A stretch of DNA of 64,000 nucleotides from Plasticicumulans lactativorans (GCF_004341245.1 NZ_SLWY01000014.1:62001-126000); one strand, 5' to 3'. Positions 1 to 11,025 are shown, counted from the first letter of the stretch. Notes: generated by a model not told the origin, from the sequence alone. A program made the numbers and translations.

Positions 1-702
1 CAGGCCGGCGCCGGCGGCACCGAGGCGCAGGACTGGGCCGAGATGCTGCTGCGCATGTACCTGCGCTGGGGCGAGCGGCGCGGCTTCAAGACCGAGCTGC
101 TCGAAGCCTCCGAGGGCGAGGTCGCCGGCATCAAGTCGGCCACGGTCCGCTTCGAGGGCGAGTACGCCTACGGCTGGCTGCGCACCGAGACCGGCGTGCA
201 CCGGCTGGTGCGCAAGAGCCCGTTCGACTCCGACAACCGCCGCCACACCAGCTTCACCTCGGTGTTCGCCTCGCCGGAGATCGACGACAAGATCGAGATC
301 GAGATCAACCCCGCCGACCTGCGCGTCGACACCTACCGCGCCTCGGGTGCCGGCGGCCAGCACGTCAACCGCACCGAGTCGGCGATCCGCATCACGCACA
401 TCCCCTCGGGCGTCGTCGTCGCCTGCCAGAGCGACCGCTCGCAGCACAAGAACCGCTCGACCGCGATGAAGCAGCTGCAGTCCAAGCTCTACGAGCTGGA
501 GATGCAGAAGCGCCGCGCCGCCAGCCAGGCCCTCGAAGACACCAAGGCCGACATCGGCTGGGGCAGCCAGATCCGCAGCTACGTGCTCGACCAGTCGCGG
601 ATCAAGGACCTGCGCACCGGCTGGGAAACCGGCAACCCGCAGGCGGTGCTCGATGGCGACCTCGACCCGTTCATCGAAGCGAGCCTGAAGAGCGGGCTGT
701 GA
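1..702 (+). CDS. prfB: Peptide chain release factor 2 (C-terminal part)
   Basis: The protein is open at the left edge, so its N-terminus lies outside the window. RF2 recognises UGA and UAA stop codons and triggers peptidyl-tRNA hydrolysis on the ribosome. The visible part has the tripeptide 'anticodon' SPF (in RKSPFDS) and the catalytic GGQ loop ([14 protein letters not shown], near 340-380), which together identify RF2 rather than RF1 (PxT). The programmed frameshift region typical of prfB would be upstream and cannot be checked. The next gene is lysS, the classical prfB-lysS pair, but here a 230-base gap with a palindromic repeat separates them. Confidence 0.98.
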   Translation, partial: QAGAGGTEAQDWAEMLLRMYLRWGERRGFKTELLEASEGEVAGIKSATVRFEGEYAYGWLRTETGVHRLVRKSPFDSDNRRHTSFTSVFASPEIDDKIEIEINPADLRVDTYRASGAGGQHVNRTESAIRITHIPSGVVVACQSDRSQHKNRSTAMKQLQSKLYELEMQKRRAASQALEDTKADIGWGSQIRSYVLDQSRIKDLRTGWETGNPQAVLDGDLDPFIEASLKSGL

Positions 703-722
703 CCCGGGTATTGCAGGGCATG

Positions 723-821
723 GGTGATCCGCGGCGTCGCGGGGACACGCCGTGAATACATCCCTGTAGGCTCGACAGCGGCATCCGTGCCGCTGACGGT
801 CCCCGCGACGCCGCGGACACC
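723..821. repeat. Dispersed long palindromic intergenic repeat
   Basis: Two near-perfect inverted arms (723-746 and 799-821, with 18 identical bases at 729-746/799-816) enclose a second small hairpin (agcggca at 777-783, tgccgct at 788-794). The central part resembles the dispersed palindromic repeats of many high-GC proteobacteria whose conserved core contains gaatacatccctgtaggctc (that resemblance is from memory). No second copy was seen in this window. The folded RNA could act as a terminator or mRNA-stabilising structure between prfB and lysS. Confidence 0.7.
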
Positions 822-932
822 ACCCCCGTTCTCCTGGCCGTCGCAGTGCGGGTGAGCGGCACGGGAGACGGCATGATCCGCCCGGCCACCGCTCGTTGCC
901 GGCCGCCAACCCCCTGACTGGTTCTGAAACCG

Positions 933-2450
<1,518 letters not shown>

Positions 2451-2487
2451 CGGTGGCGCGCGGACCGTCCGCGGTGCCGGCGGCGTG

Positions 2488-3528
2488 ATGGACGCCGGGG
2501 CCTGGCGCGAGCACCTGCTCGCGCTGCTCGGCGACGCCGGGCTCGACGGCCCGGCGTGCGCCGCGCTCGCCACCCACCTCGCCGGCGGCCAGGCCGAGCC
2601 CGGGCCGGCCACGCTGTTCGCGACGCTCGCCGCAGCCGACATCCCCGCGGCCGGCCTGCTGCGGACCCTGGTCGCGGCGCAGGAGCTCGAACTCGAGCGG
2701 CGGTTGCCGGAACTCGAGGCGCTCGACCCGGCACGGCGCTGCGACGAACTGCGGCTGCTGGTCGCCCGCCACGGTGCGCTGCAGACGCAATGGGTCGTCG
2801 CCTGCGACCGCCACCATGCCGCGGTGCTCGCGGCGCAGCGGGCCGAACTCGATCACGTGCGCGACGAACTGCTGCGCGAGCAGACGCTCGGCGACTGGCA
2901 GCGCCGCGGCCAGCTCGACCTGCTCAACTACTTCCATGAACTGCAGGTGCCCGCCAGCGCGCGCGTGCTGGAACTCAGCCCCGGTTACGTGACCATCGCG
3001 CGCAGCCCGCGCGTGCTGACGACGCTCGCCGCCGGCGAGCGCGGGCGCACCGTCTACGCGCTGACGCGCGATCCGACCCGGGTCCTGCTGCTCGAGCGCC
3101 ACGGTATCCGCGACGACATCGTGGTGCTGCGCATCGGCGGCGTGCACCCGCACCCGCAGGGGGCGCGGCGGCGGCTGCGGGTGAGCGCCGACGCCGAGGC
3201 GCATGTGACCCTGCAACTGCCGGACGGGGGCGCCTCCGGTGCACGGGTGACGGACTGCTCGGTGGGCGGGATGGGCATCGAGGTGCCGGGCCGGCTGGTG
3301 CTGCCCGCCGGCGCGCATCTGCGCGCCCAGGGCCGCATCGGCCGGCCACCGCGCCAGGTCGACCTGGACCTGCGGGTGCTGGTGCGCTGGGTGGCCGAGG
3401 AGGGCGGGCGTACGCGCCTCGGCCTGGAGCTGCTGCCCGGGCCGGGGCAGCAGGAGGCGCTCGACCGTCTCGTGCGCGACTACGAGCAGGAGGCGATCCG
3501 CGCGCTGAACCTGCTCGCCGACGACTAG
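2488..3528 (+). CDS. PilZ-domain protein
   Basis: About 346 residues. The C-terminal third looks like a PilZ domain, the usual cyclic-di-GMP receptor: an arginine-rich stretch (GARRRLRVS, about residue 230) is followed by the DxSxxG-type motif (DCSVGGMGIEV, about residue 265) and a beta-rich tail. The first 200 residues are helical, rich in Ala, Leu, Arg and Glu, and I recognise no domain there. A GTG at 2485 directly before the ATG is an alternative start. Its stop codon overlaps that of convergent ygfZ within the palindrome CTAG at 3525-3528. The output it controls cannot be read from the sequence. Confidence 0.75.
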   Translation: MDAGAWREHLLALLGDAGLDGPACAALATHLAGGQAEPGPATLFATLAAADIPAAGLLRTLVAAQELELERRLPELEALDPARRCDELRLLVARHGALQTQWVVACDRHHAAVLAAQRAELDHVRDELLREQTLGDWQRRGQLDLLNYFHELQVPASARVLELSPGYVTIARSPRVLTTLAAGERGRTVYALTRDPTRVLLLERHGIRDDIVVLRIGGVHPHPQGARRRLRVSADAEAHVTLQLPDGGASGARVTDCSVGGMGIEVPGRLVLPAGAHLRAQGRIGRPPRQVDLDLRVLVRWVAEEGGRTRLGLELLPGPGQQEALDRLVRDYEQEAIRALNLLADD

Positions 3529-4535
3529 GACGGCGCCGCGCCGCCTTCCGGCAGGGCGTAGGGGAGGGCGAGCGGCTGCAGCGGCGGACCGTCGGCGCTG
3601 CCGACGCGCAGCCCCCCGGCAGCGGCGAGCTCCACCGGCACCACCGCGCTCAGCACGTACCCGCCGGCCGGATGCGGCGCGGCCTCGACGACCGTGCCGG
3701 CCTCCTGGGCCTCGCCGGCCGCCGGCGACCACAGCCCGGTGCCCGCTGCCGGGACCTCGCCGGCGGTCACGCGCGCGATCAGCAGGCGGCGCTTGATGCG
3801 CCCGAGGTACTGCGCGCGCGCGATGATCTCCTGGCCGGTGTAGCAGCCCTTGGCGAAGCTCACGCCGTCGAGCGCATCGAGGTTCAGCATCTGCGGCACG
3901 AAGGCCTCGACGGTGGCCGGGTGGACCTGCGGCTCGCCGGCGAGGATCGCGGCGAGCCGCCAGGCGTCGGCGTCGAGCGTCGGCGCATGCGCCGCCAGCG
4001 CGGCGTGCAGCGCGTCGAGCGCCGGCGGCGCGCCGAGCACGCTGAAGCGTGGCCGCGGGCCGCGCTCGCGGATCACCGTGAGACCGGCGGCGCTGACGAC
4101 GCCGTCGGCGGCGGCCGGCACCGCGCCGCAGTGCGCGGCGAGCGCCGCGGCGGCCCGTTCGCCGGCGACGCCGCTGCAGCGCAGTTCGTCGGGCGCCACC
4201 GCGGCGAGCGTCACGCGCGCGCGCAGCACGTACATCCGCAGGCGCTTCAGCGTGCCCTCGACCAGCGTCTCGGGCAGCAGCAGGAAGATCGCGCCGTCGC
4301 GCTCGAACAGCCGTGCCAGCGCCAGCACGCGGCCCTTCGGCGAGCACTGGGCGGCACGCAGCGCGCGGCCCGCGCCGAGCAGGCGCAGGTCGTGGGTGAG
4401 CTGGCCCTGCAGGAAGCCGCTGCGTTCGGGGCCGTCGACGCGGATCGCGGCGAGCGGCAGCACCGGGCAGTGGAAGTCGGCCGGCAGCGGATCGTCGGTC
4501 GGGGGGGACGAAAGCGGGTTTTCGGCGCAGTCCAT
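3525..4535 (-). CDS. ygfZ: YgfZ/GcvT-like folate-binding iron-sulfur repair protein
   Basis: YgfZ is a tetrahydrofolate-dependent protein that helps maintain iron-sulfur enzymes. The family signature with its single cysteine (KGCYTGQEIIARAQY, about residue 235) is present, as is the N-terminal GcvT-like segment (GFLQGQLTHDL). The frame stays open far upstream, but the ATG at 4535 (MDCAENPL) gives a 336-residue protein of normal length, so I chose it. It lies divergently from the SDHAF4-like gene and the succinate dehydrogenase operon, whose SdhB carries three Fe-S clusters. Confidence 0.93.
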   Translation of the reverse strand: MDCAENPLSSPPTDDPLPADFHCPVLPLAAIRVDGPERSGFLQGQLTHDLRLLGAGRALRAAQCSPKGRVLALARLFERDGAIFLLLPETLVEGTLKRLRMYVLRARVTLAAVAPDELRCSGVAGERAAAALAAHCGAVPAAADGVVSAAGLTVIRERGPRPRFSVLGAPPALDALHAALAAHAPTLDADAWRLAAILAGEPQVHPATVEAFVPQMLNLDALDGVSFAKGCYTGQEIIARAQYLGRIKRRLLIARVTAGEVPAAGTGLWSPAAGEAQEAGTVVEAAPHPAGGYVLSAVVPVELAAAGGLRVGSADGPPLQPLALPYALPEGGAAPS

Positions 4536-4762
4536 GGGAGCGGTCGCAACTACAAAAAGGGTACAGGAAGGCCCGCGAAATCCGCGCCTGGCAGGTGGCG
4601 CGCGGGGTCCGGGTGTTTCCGTTGCGTTGCACCAGCCCCCGGCCCGCGAGCATAATGCCGCCGCTTCGCGGGCTCCGCGCCGTGCCGCAAGGCGTCGCGG
4701 CGCGGTCCCGAAGGCGATAATGAGAGCCTGTGCAGAGCACACCGATGGCCTGGGAGAGGACT

Positions 4763-4927
4763 ATGACCGAAGCGAACGAGGCGCCGCAAGCGAGGCCGGG
4801 GGAGCCGGGGGACAGGCCTGCGGAGCATCGTGACGACGAACGGCCGGTTGAGATCGGCGGTCGTCAAGGCCTCGAACCCACGCGCTACGGCGACTGGGAG
4901 AAGGCTGGACGCTGCATCGATTTCTGA
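4763..4927 (+). CDS. DUF1674 / SDHAF4-like succinate dehydrogenase assembly factor
   Basis: A 54-residue protein, easily missed. Its C-terminus (EPTRYGDWEKAGRCIDF) is the family signature of DUF1674, which includes mitochondrial SDHAF4/Sdh8, a chaperone of the flavinated SdhA subunit before complex assembly. The N-terminal half is disordered and rich in Glu, Pro and Arg. The ATG at 4763 is preceded by ggagagga at 4753-4760; upstream ATGs at 4730 and 4745 have no such site. It lies 276 bases before sdhC, and sdhE, another SdhA factor, closes the same locus. Confidence 0.85.
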   Translation: MTEANEAPQARPGEPGDRPAEHRDDERPVEIGGRQGLEPTRYGDWEKAGRCIDF

Positions 4928-5203
4928 AGCGCACACGCCCGTTTACCCGCGGGGCTGCGCTGTCGTGCATCAGGGAAGCGCTTGCCGGACGCTTACCAAG
5001 CGCTCGACCGGCAAGGTATTCCGTTGCGCCGATCCGCGCGCGACGACACCGCTTCCCGGCCCAATCCCGCCTCCGGCCGCCACGGCCGGAAGGGCGGGGA
5101 CGCCTCCCGCCTTTGCCTGAAGCGTGTTCACCGCATCACCGTCGCGCCCGCGGCGTGACAGAAATCTGCGTTCGGCCCCCTAACGATAACGAGGTGGAAG
5201 TTC
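4928..5203. other. Leader region upstream of sdhC
   Basis: This 276-base stretch contains no convincing gene. It includes an imperfect hairpin with arms cttgccgg (4981-4988) and ccggcaag (5008-5015) around an inner gctt/aagc stem. A ribosome binding site (gaggtgg, 5191-5197) lies just before sdhC. No U-run follows the hairpin, so it looks more like a 5' leader structure than a terminator. Confidence 0.4.
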
Positions 5204-5587
5204 ATGGCAACGAACAAGCGGCCCTTGTCGCCGTTCATGATCGGCCCGTATTACAAGCCCCAGTTGACCTCCGTGATGTCGATCACGCACCGCCTCACCG
5301 GCGTCGCCCTGTCCATCGGCACCGTGCTCCTGGTGTACTGGCTGGCGGCGGCGGCCTCCGGCCCCGAAGCCTACGAGCACGCGCAGCACGTCCTCGGCTC
5401 GATGCTCGGCCAGTTGTTCCTGTTCTGCTGGACCTGGGCCCTGTTCTATCACCTGTGCAACGGCCTCCGGCACCTCTACTGGGATTCCGGTCGCGGCTTC
5501 GACATGGAATCCGTCTACAAGACCGGCAAGTGGGTACAGATCGCGTCCGTGGTGCTCACGGTGGTGGTCTGGATCATCGTGACCTGA
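5204..5587 (+). CDS. sdhC: Succinate dehydrogenase cytochrome b556 subunit
   Basis: Membrane anchor subunit of complex II, which passes electrons from succinate to ubiquinone. The 127-residue protein has three hydrophobic helices. Ser26 and Arg30 in SITHRLTG match the quinone-site residues of the family, and His83 in YHLCNGLRH matches the haem b ligand of E. coli SdhC. The start has a good ribosome binding site (gaggtgg). It is the first gene of sdhCDAB, 13 bases before sdhD. Confidence 0.97.
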   Translation: MATNKRPLSPFMIGPYYKPQLTSVMSITHRLTGVALSIGTVLLVYWLAAAASGPEAYEHAQHVLGSMLGQLFLFCWTWALFYHLCNGLRHLYWDSGRGFDMESVYKTGKWVQIASVVLTVVVWIIVT

Positions 5588-5600
5588 GGGAGAGTCCGTC

Positions 5601-5981
5601 ATGAGTCTGCGTTCCCCGCTCGGCCGCGTGCGCGGTCTTGGTTCCGCCAAAGAAGGTGTGTCGCACTGGTGGCACCAGCGCCTGACGGCGCTGTTCCTGA
5701 TCCCCCTGGTGCTGTGGTTCGTGGTGTCGCTGCTGTCGGTGGTGCATGCCGACCACGAGGGCCTCAAGGCCTGGCTCGCGCGCCCGCTGAATGCCGGCCT
5801 GCTGGTCACCTTCCTCGGTACGACGTTCTTCCACGCCAAACTGGGCCTGCAGGTGGTGATCGAGGATTACGTCCACACCGAGCTGGTCAAGCTCGGCGCG
5901 CTGGTGGCCATGAACCTGGTGGTGCTGGTGCTCGCCGCCACGTCCGTCATCTCGGTCCTGCGCATCGCCTTCGGAGGCTAA
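5601..5981 (+). CDS. sdhD: Succinate dehydrogenase hydrophobic membrane anchor
   Basis: Second membrane subunit of complex II, 126 residues with three predicted transmembrane helices. His78 (TTFFHAKLGL) matches the second haem b ligand, and Asp89-Tyr90 (VIEDYVH) matches the quinone-binding Asp-Tyr pair of SdhD. The N-terminal SHWWHQRLTA segment is typical of the betaproteobacterial form. It lies between sdhC and sdhA with short gaps, implying one operon. Confidence 0.96.
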   Translation: MSLRSPLGRVRGLGSAKEGVSHWWHQRLTALFLIPLVLWFVVSLLSVVHADHEGLKAWLARPLNAGLLVTFLGTTFFHAKLGLQVVIEDYVHTELVKLGALVAMNLVVLVLAATSVISVLRIAFGG

Positions 5982-5987
5982 GGGTTC

Positions 5988-7778
5988 ATGTCTACCGCTG
6001 ATTACAAGATCGTCGAACACACCTACGACGTGGTCGTCGTCGGCGCCGGCGGCGCGGGCCTGCGCGCCACGTTCGGCATGGCGCAGACCGGTCTGCGCAC
6101 CGCCTGCATCACCAAGGTCTTCCCGACCCGCTCGCACACCGTGGCCGCGCAGGGCGGCATCTCGGCCGCCCTCGGCAACATGGGGCCCGACATGTGGCAG
6201 TGGCACATGTACGACACGGTCAAGGGCGCCGACTGGCTCGGCGACCAGGACGCGATCGAGTACATGTGCCGCGAGGCCATTCCCGCGATCATCGAGCTCG
6301 AACACCAGGGCGTGCCGTTCTCGCGCACCGAGGACGGCAAGATCTACCAGCGCCCGTTCGGCGGCATGACGATGAACTACGGCGAATCGCAGGCGCAGCG
6401 CACCTGCGCCGCCGCCGACCGCACCGGCCACGCGATCCTGCACACGCTCTACCAGCAGTCGCTGAAGCACGAGGCGGAGTTCTTCATCGAGTACTTCGCG
6501 CTCGACCTGATCATGGAGGACGGCGCCTGCCGCGGCGTGCTGGCCTGGAACCTCGCCGAAGGCACGCTGCACGTGTTCCGTGCGCAGATGGTGGTGCTGG
6601 CGACCGGTGGCTACGGGCGCGCCTACTTCTCGGCGACCTCGGCGCACACCTGCACCGGCGACGGCTACGGCATGGCGCTGCGCGCCGGCCTGCCGGTCCA
6701 GGACATGGAGTTCGTGCAGTTCCACCCGACCGGCATCTACGGCGCCGGCTGCCTGCTCACCGAGGGCTGTCGCGGCGAGGGCGGCTACCTGACCAACGCC
6801 AACGGTGAGCGCTTCATGGAGCGCTACGCGCCGAACGCCAAGGACCTCGCCTCGCGCGACGTCGTCTCGCGCTCGATGACCATCGAGATCCGCGAGGGCC
6901 GCGGCGTCGGCGAGCACCAGGACCACATCTACCTGCACCTCGAGCACCTCGGCCCCGAGGTGATCCACGAGCGCCTGCCGGGCATCGCCGAGACCGCGCG
7001 CATCTTCTCGGGCGTCGACGTCACCAAGGAGCCGATCCCGGTGCTGCCGACCGTGCACTACAACATGGGCGGTATCCCCACCAACTATCACGGCGAAGTC
7101 GTCGACCTGGTCGACGGCAACCCCGATGCGGTGGTGCCGGGGCTGATGGCGATCGGCGAGACGGCCTGCGTGTCGGTGCACGGCGCCAACCGCCTCGGTT
7201 CGAACTCGCTGCTCGACCTCGTCGTGTTCGGCCGCGCCGCGGCGCTGCGCTGCGGCGCGACGCTCACGCGCGGCGCCCCGCAGAAGCCGCTGCAGGCGGG
7301 CAGCGTCGACAAGCTGATCGAGCGCTTCGACCGCATCCGCAACGCCAGCGGCAGCAAGTCGACCGCGCAGATCCGCGCGGCGATGCAGCGCACCATGCAG
7401 AACGACGCGGCGGTGTTCCGCACCGATGCGACGCTCGCGCAGGGCCTCACGGCGATCACCGAGATCTACAACAGCTTCGCCGACGTCAAGGTCAGCGACC
7501 GCAGCCTGGTGTGGAACTCCGATCTGGTCGAAACGCTGGAGCTCGACAACCTGCTCGGCTGTGCGCTCACCACGATGGCCTCGGCCAACAACCGCAAGGA
7601 AAGCCGCGGTGCGCACGCGCACGAGGACTACCCCGAGCGCGATGACGTGACCTGGATGAAGCACACGCTGGCCTACGTGGAGGAGGGCGGCGCGGTGAAG
7701 ATCGACTACCGCCCGGTGCACACCTACACGCTGACCAACGAGATCGAGTACATCGCGCCGAAGAAGCGCACTTACTGA
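5988..7778 (+). CDS. sdhA: Succinate dehydrogenase flavoprotein subunit
   Basis: Catalytic subunit that oxidises succinate to fumarate with covalently bound FAD. The 596-residue protein has the N-terminal dinucleotide-binding loop ([12 protein letters not shown]), the FAD-linking histidine context ([18 protein letters not shown]) and the conserved late motif [19 protein letters not shown]. Length and N-terminus agree with the family. The start codon lies six bases after the sdhD stop. Both likely SdhA maturation factors (SDHAF4-like at 4763 and SdhE at 8666) are encoded in the same locus. Confidence 0.99.
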   Translation: MSTADYKIVEHTYDVVVVGAGGAGLRATFGMAQTGLRTACITKVFPTRSHTVAAQGGISAALGNMGPDMWQWHMYDTVKGADWLGDQDAIEYMCREAIPAIIELEHQGVPFSRTEDGKIYQRPFGGMTMNYGESQAQRTCAAADRTGHAILHTLYQQSLKHEAEFFIEYFALDLIMEDGACRGVLAWNLAEGTLHVFRAQMVVLATGGYGRAYFSATSAHTCTGDGYGMALRAGLPVQDMEFVQFHPTGIYGAGCLLTEGCRGEGGYLTNANGERFMERYAPNAKDLASRDVVSRSMTIEIREGRGVGEHQDHIYLHLEHLGPEVIHERLPGIAETARIFSGVDVTKEPIPVLPTVHYNMGGIPTNYHGEVVDLVDGNPDAVVPGLMAIGETACVSVHGANRLGSNSLLDLVVFGRAAALRCGATLTRGAPQKPLQAGSVDKLIERFDRIRNASGSKSTAQIRAAMQRTMQNDAAVFRTDATLAQGLTAITEIYNSFADVKVSDRSLVWNSDLVETLELDNLLGCALTTMASANNRKESRGAHAHEDYPERDDVTWMKHTLAYVEEGGAVKIDYRPVHTYTLTNEIEYIAPKKRTY

Positions 7779-7792
7779 GGGGGGGTGAGACG

Positions 7793-8569
7793 ATGGCCGA
7801 ATTCAAGCTTCCCGCGAACTCGATCGTCGGCAAGGGCAAGACCTACCATGCCCCCGCCGGCGCCAAGCGTGTCCGCAACTTCCAGATCTACCGCTGGAAT
7901 CCGGACAACGGCGAGAACCCGCGCATCGACACCTACGAGATCGACCTCGACGCCTGCGGCCCGATGGTCCTGGACGCGCTGATCAAGATCAAGAACGAGG
8001 TCGACGCGACGCTGACCTTCCGCCGCTCGTGCCGCGAAGGCATCTGCGGCTCGTGCGCGATGAACATCGACGGCACCAACACGCTGGCCTGCACCAAGGC
8101 CATCGACGAGGTCGAGGGCGACGTCAAGATCAACCCGCTGCCGCACATGCCCGTCATCAAGGATCTGGTGCCGGACCTGACGCATTTCTACGCGCAGTAC
8201 GCGTCGATCAAGCCCTGGCTGCAGACGGTGACCCCGGCCCCCGAGCGCGAGCGCCTGCAGTCCAAGGAGGACCGCGCCAAGCTCGACGGGCTCTACGAGT
8301 GCATCCTCTGCGCCAGTTGCTCGACCTCGTGCCCGAGCTACTGGTGGAACGGCGAGCGCTACCTCGGCCCGGCGATCCTGCTGCAGGCCTACCGCTGGAT
8401 CATCGATTCGCGTGACGAGTTCACCGGCGAGCGCCTCGACGACCTCGAGGACCCGTTCCGCCTGTACCGCTGCCACACGATCATGAACTGCTCGCGCACC
8501 TGCCCGAAGGGGCTCAACCCCGCCAAGGCGATCGCCGAGATCAAGCGCCTGATGATCGAACGCCGCTGA
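7793..8569 (+). CDS. sdhB: Succinate dehydrogenase iron-sulfur subunit
   Basis: Carries electrons from SdhA to the membrane quinone site. All three cluster motifs are visible in the 258 residues: [2Fe-2S] ([10 protein letters not shown]...LAC, about 80-105), [4Fe-4S] ([12 protein letters not shown], about 170) and [3Fe-4S]/[4Fe-4S] ([17 protein letters not shown], about 225-240). The first 25 residues ([19 protein letters not shown]) form the short N-terminal extension common in betaproteobacteria. It is 14 bases downstream of sdhA. Confidence 0.99.
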   Translation: MAEFKLPANSIVGKGKTYHAPAGAKRVRNFQIYRWNPDNGENPRIDTYEIDLDACGPMVLDALIKIKNEVDATLTFRRSCREGICGSCAMNIDGTNTLACTKAIDEVEGDVKINPLPHMPVIKDLVPDLTHFYAQYASIKPWLQTVTPAPERERLQSKEDRAKLDGLYECILCASCSTSCPSYWWNGERYLGPAILLQAYRWIIDSRDEFTGERLDDLEDPFRLYRCHTIMNCSRTCPKGLNPAKAIAEIKRLMIERR

Positions 8570-8665
8570 GTGCGGCGGCCCTGCGGGCGGGCACCGGTGA
8601 CGACCCCCGCGGTCGCCGCCGGTGCCCGCCCGCGTTTTCGGGCGAGCCTGCGAGGAGAGCGAGCC

Positions 8666-8908
8666 ATGAGTGAACACGCGAAACTCTACTGGCGCTGCCG
8701 GCGCGGCATGAAGGAACTCGACTTCCTGATGCTGCGCTACCTGGAGCAGACCTACGGCGGCGCCAGCGCCGACGAGCAGCGCATCTTCCGCGAACTGCTG
8801 GAAATGCAGGATCCGGAGCTGTTCGCCTACCTGATCGGCCGCAGCGTCCCCGCGGATCCGGCGGTCGCCGATGTCGTCCGCAAGATCGCATCCGGAACTG
8901 CGGCTTGA
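8666..8908 (+). CDS. sdhE: FAD assembly factor SdhE
   Basis: SdhE (YgfY/CptB, homologous to SDHAF2) promotes covalent attachment of FAD to SdhA. The 80-residue protein has the RGxxE signature (CRRGMKELDFLML) near residue 15 and the acidic DEQRIFRELLEMQDPEL helix. The ATG at 8666 is preceded by gaggaga (8652-8658); the frame is open upstream, but that part looks non-coding. Its 3' end overlaps the next gene by 38 bases. Confidence 0.95.
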   Translation: MSEHAKLYWRCRRGMKELDFLMLRYLEQTYGGASADEQRIFRELLEMQDPELFAYLIGRSVPADPAVADVVRKIASGTAA

Positions 8909-9299
8909 ACTGAAGCCGTCGCGCGCAATGCTGGCGCTGCTCGGGGCGATGCACCTGGCGGCGGCGCTGGTGGTCGCGTTCCTCACCGCTGCGCCCGGCC
9001 CGCTCAGGGGGGCGCTCGGTGCGGCCATCGCGGCATCGCTCGTGCGTGAGTGGCGGCGGTTCGTGCGTCCGGCGGTCCTGGCCCTGCGGATCGCGCCCGA
9101 CGATGCCATCACGCTGACCCTGCGTGACGGGGCGGAATGGCCGGCGCGGCTGATCGCCCGCTACGTGCGCCAGCGTTTCGTGCTGCTGCGCCTGACCACC
9201 GCACGACGCTGGTGGCCCTACGCGGTGTGGGTGAGCGCCGATACCACCGATGCGCAGACCCTGCGGGCGCTGCGCGCGCGCCTGACGACGTGCTTCTGA
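8871..9299 (+). CDS. YgfX-like membrane protein
   Basis: A 142-residue protein with a hydrophobic hairpin near residues 20-55 (two membrane segments) and a soluble C-terminal part containing WWPYAVWVSAD, features of the YgfX family (DUF1434; CptA in E. coli). The position right after sdhE matches E. coli, where ygfX follows ygfY/sdhE. The start at 8871 overlaps the end of sdhE. A toxin-antitoxin role has been proposed for the E. coli pair; here only family membership and linkage are supported. Confidence 0.75.
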   Translation: MSSARSHPELRLELKPSRAMLALLGAMHLAAALVVAFLTAAPGPLRGALGAAIAASLVREWRRFVRPAVLALRIAPDDAITLTLRDGAEWPARLIARYVRQRFVLLRLTTARRWWPYAVWVSADTTDAQTLRALRARLTTCF

Positions 9300-9309
9300 G
9301 ACGGCGCGC

Positions 9310-10953
9310 TCAGTGCTGATGCCAGGCGGGGCGTTCGGCCGCCTGCGCGAAGTTGGAGGGGACCAGCACGGTGTCGCGCGGCGGGCGCGCCTCGTCGGCG
9401 TGCGGGAAGTCGAGCGTGTAGTGCAGGCCGCGGCTTTCCTTGCGGGCCAGCGCGCAGCGGATGATCAGCTCGGCCACCTGGGCGAGGTTGCGCAGTTCGA
9501 TCAGGTCGGCGCTGATGCGGAAGTTGCCGTAGTACTCGTCGATCTCGCGGAGCAGCAGCTCGACGCGGTTGCGGGCCCGCTGCAGGCGCTTGTCGGTGCG
9601 CACGATGCCGACGTAGTCCCACATGAAGCGCCGCAGCTCCTGCCAGTTGTGCGTCACCACGACCTCCTCGTCGGAGTCGGTCACGCGGCTTTCGTCCCAC
9701 GACGGCAGGGCGGGCGGCGGCGGCACGTCGCGCAGGTGCCCGGCGATGTCCTTGCCGGCGGCGGTGGCGAACACCAGGCATTCGAGCAGCGAGTTGCTGG
9801 CCATGCGGTTGGCGCCGTGCAGGCCGGTGAAGGCGCATTCACCGATCGCATACAGCCCTTCCAGGTCGGTGCGGCCCATGAAGTCGGTCATCACGCCGCC
9901 GCAGGTGTAGTGGGCGGCGGGGACGATCGGCAGCGGCTCCTGCGTCATGTCGAAGCCGTACTCCAGGCACTTGGCGTGCACGTTGGGGAAGTGCGCGCGG
10001 ACGAAGTCGGCGGGCTTGTGGCTGATGTCGAGGTACAGGCACTGCGCGCCGAGGCGCTTCATCTCGTGGTCGATGGCGCGGGCGACGATGTCGCGCGGCG
10101 CGAGTTCCAGCCGCGGGTCGAAGTTGTGCATGAAGCGCGTGCCGTCGGGCAGCAGCAGGTGGCCGCCCTCGCCGCGCACGGCCTCGGTGATCAGGAACGA
10201 CTTGGCTTCCGGGTGGAACAGGCAGGTCGGGTGGAACTGCATGAACTCCATGTTGGCGATCCGGCACCCGGCGCGCCATGCCATCGCGATGCCGTCGCCG
10301 GTCGAGCCGTCGGGGTTGCTCGAGTACAGGTAGACGCGGCTCGCCCCGCCGCTCGCCAGGATCACGAAGCGGGCGCGGAACACCTGCACCCGGCCGGTCT
10401 GCCGGTTCAGCACGTAGGCGCCGAGGCAGCGGTTGCGCTGCAGGCCGAGCTTGCGCGCGGTGATCAGGTCCACCGCGACGGCATGCTCGTACACGTGGAT
10501 GTTGGGGGCCGCGCGGGCATGCTCCTCGAGCGTGAGCTGGATCGCGCGCCCGGTGGCGTCGTCGGCGTGCACCACCCGGCGGTGGCTGTGGCCACCCTCG
10601 CGCGTCAGGTGGAACTCCTCGCTGCCGTCGGCCGCCGTCTGCTTGGTGAACGGCACTCCCTGCGCGCTCAGCCACTCGATCGATTCGCGGCCGTGCTCGA
10701 CGGTGAAGCGCACGGCCTCGGGATCGCAGAGGCCGGCCCCGGCCACCAGCGTGTCGTGGATGTGCGATTCGATCGAATCGGCCTTGTCGAGCACCGCCGA
10801 CACGCCGCCCTGGGCGTAGTAGGTGCTGCCCTCGGACACCGGGCCCTTGGCGAGGACCGCGACCGATGCGAACTCGCTCAGGCGCAGCGCCAGGCTCAGG
10901 CCGGCGGCGCCGCAGCCGATGATCAACACGTCGGTCGACACCTGGTCGTTCAT
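9310..10953 (-). CDS. nadB: L-aspartate oxidase
   Basis: FAD enzyme that oxidises L-aspartate to iminoaspartate, the first step of de novo NAD synthesis. The N-terminal loop [15 protein letters not shown], the [14 protein letters not shown] segment and the C-terminal helical domain with ARKESRGLH(Y)T support NadB over the related SdhA. The ATG at 10953 ([10 protein letters not shown]) starts just before the FAD domain; a longer in-frame start at 11058 would add 35 residues of unlikely character. It is convergent with ygfX and divergent from rpoE, a common betaproteobacterial arrangement. Confidence 0.97.
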   Translation of the reverse strand: MNDQVSTDVLIIGCGAAGLSLALRLSEFASVAVLAKGPVSEGSTYYAQGGVSAVLDKADSIESHIHDTLVAGAGLCDPEAVRFTVEHGRESIEWLSAQGVPFTKQTAADGSEEFHLTREGGHSHRRVVHADDATGRAIQLTLEEHARAAPNIHVYEHAVAVDLITARKLGLQRNRCLGAYVLNRQTGRVQVFRARFVILASGGASRVYLYSSNPDGSTGDGIAMAWRAGCRIANMEFMQFHPTCLFHPEAKSFLITEAVRGEGGHLLLPDGTRFMHNFDPRLELAPRDIVARAIDHEMKRLGAQCLYLDISHKPADFVRAHFPNVHAKCLEYGFDMTQEPLPIVPAAHYTCGGVMTDFMGRTDLEGLYAIGECAFTGLHGANRMASNSLLECLVFATAAGKDIAGHLRDVPPPPALPSWDESRVTDSDEEVVVTHNWQELRRFMWDYVGIVRTDKRLQRARNRVELLLREIDEYYGNFRISADLIELRNLAQVAELIIRCALARKESRGLHYTLDFPHADEARPPRDTVLVPSNFAQAAERPAWHQH

Positions 10954-11010
10954 CGCTTGTGACGGCCTCTGAATCTGGGGTACTTTCGTGCGTTGCCAGA
11001 ACGCTCTCGA

Positions 11011-11025
11011 TGGCACGCCTTGTGC
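11011..11025 (+). promoter_or_regulatory. Possible sigma-54 promoter upstream of rpoE
   Basis: The sequence tggcacgccttgtgc has the -24 element TGGCACG intact and a -12 element GTGC in place of TTGC, with correct GG/GC spacing. It points toward rpoE, 131 bases before its start. It lies in the short nadB-rpoE intergenic region. A chance match in GC-rich DNA is possible. Confidence 0.35.

Noticed and set aside
4981-5015. Hairpin upstream of sdhC as a terminator
   Set aside because: No U-run follows and the stem is interrupted; described only as leader structure.
5574-7721. Long minus-strand frame opposite sdhA
   Set aside because: Shadow of sdhA; no start signals and biased composition.
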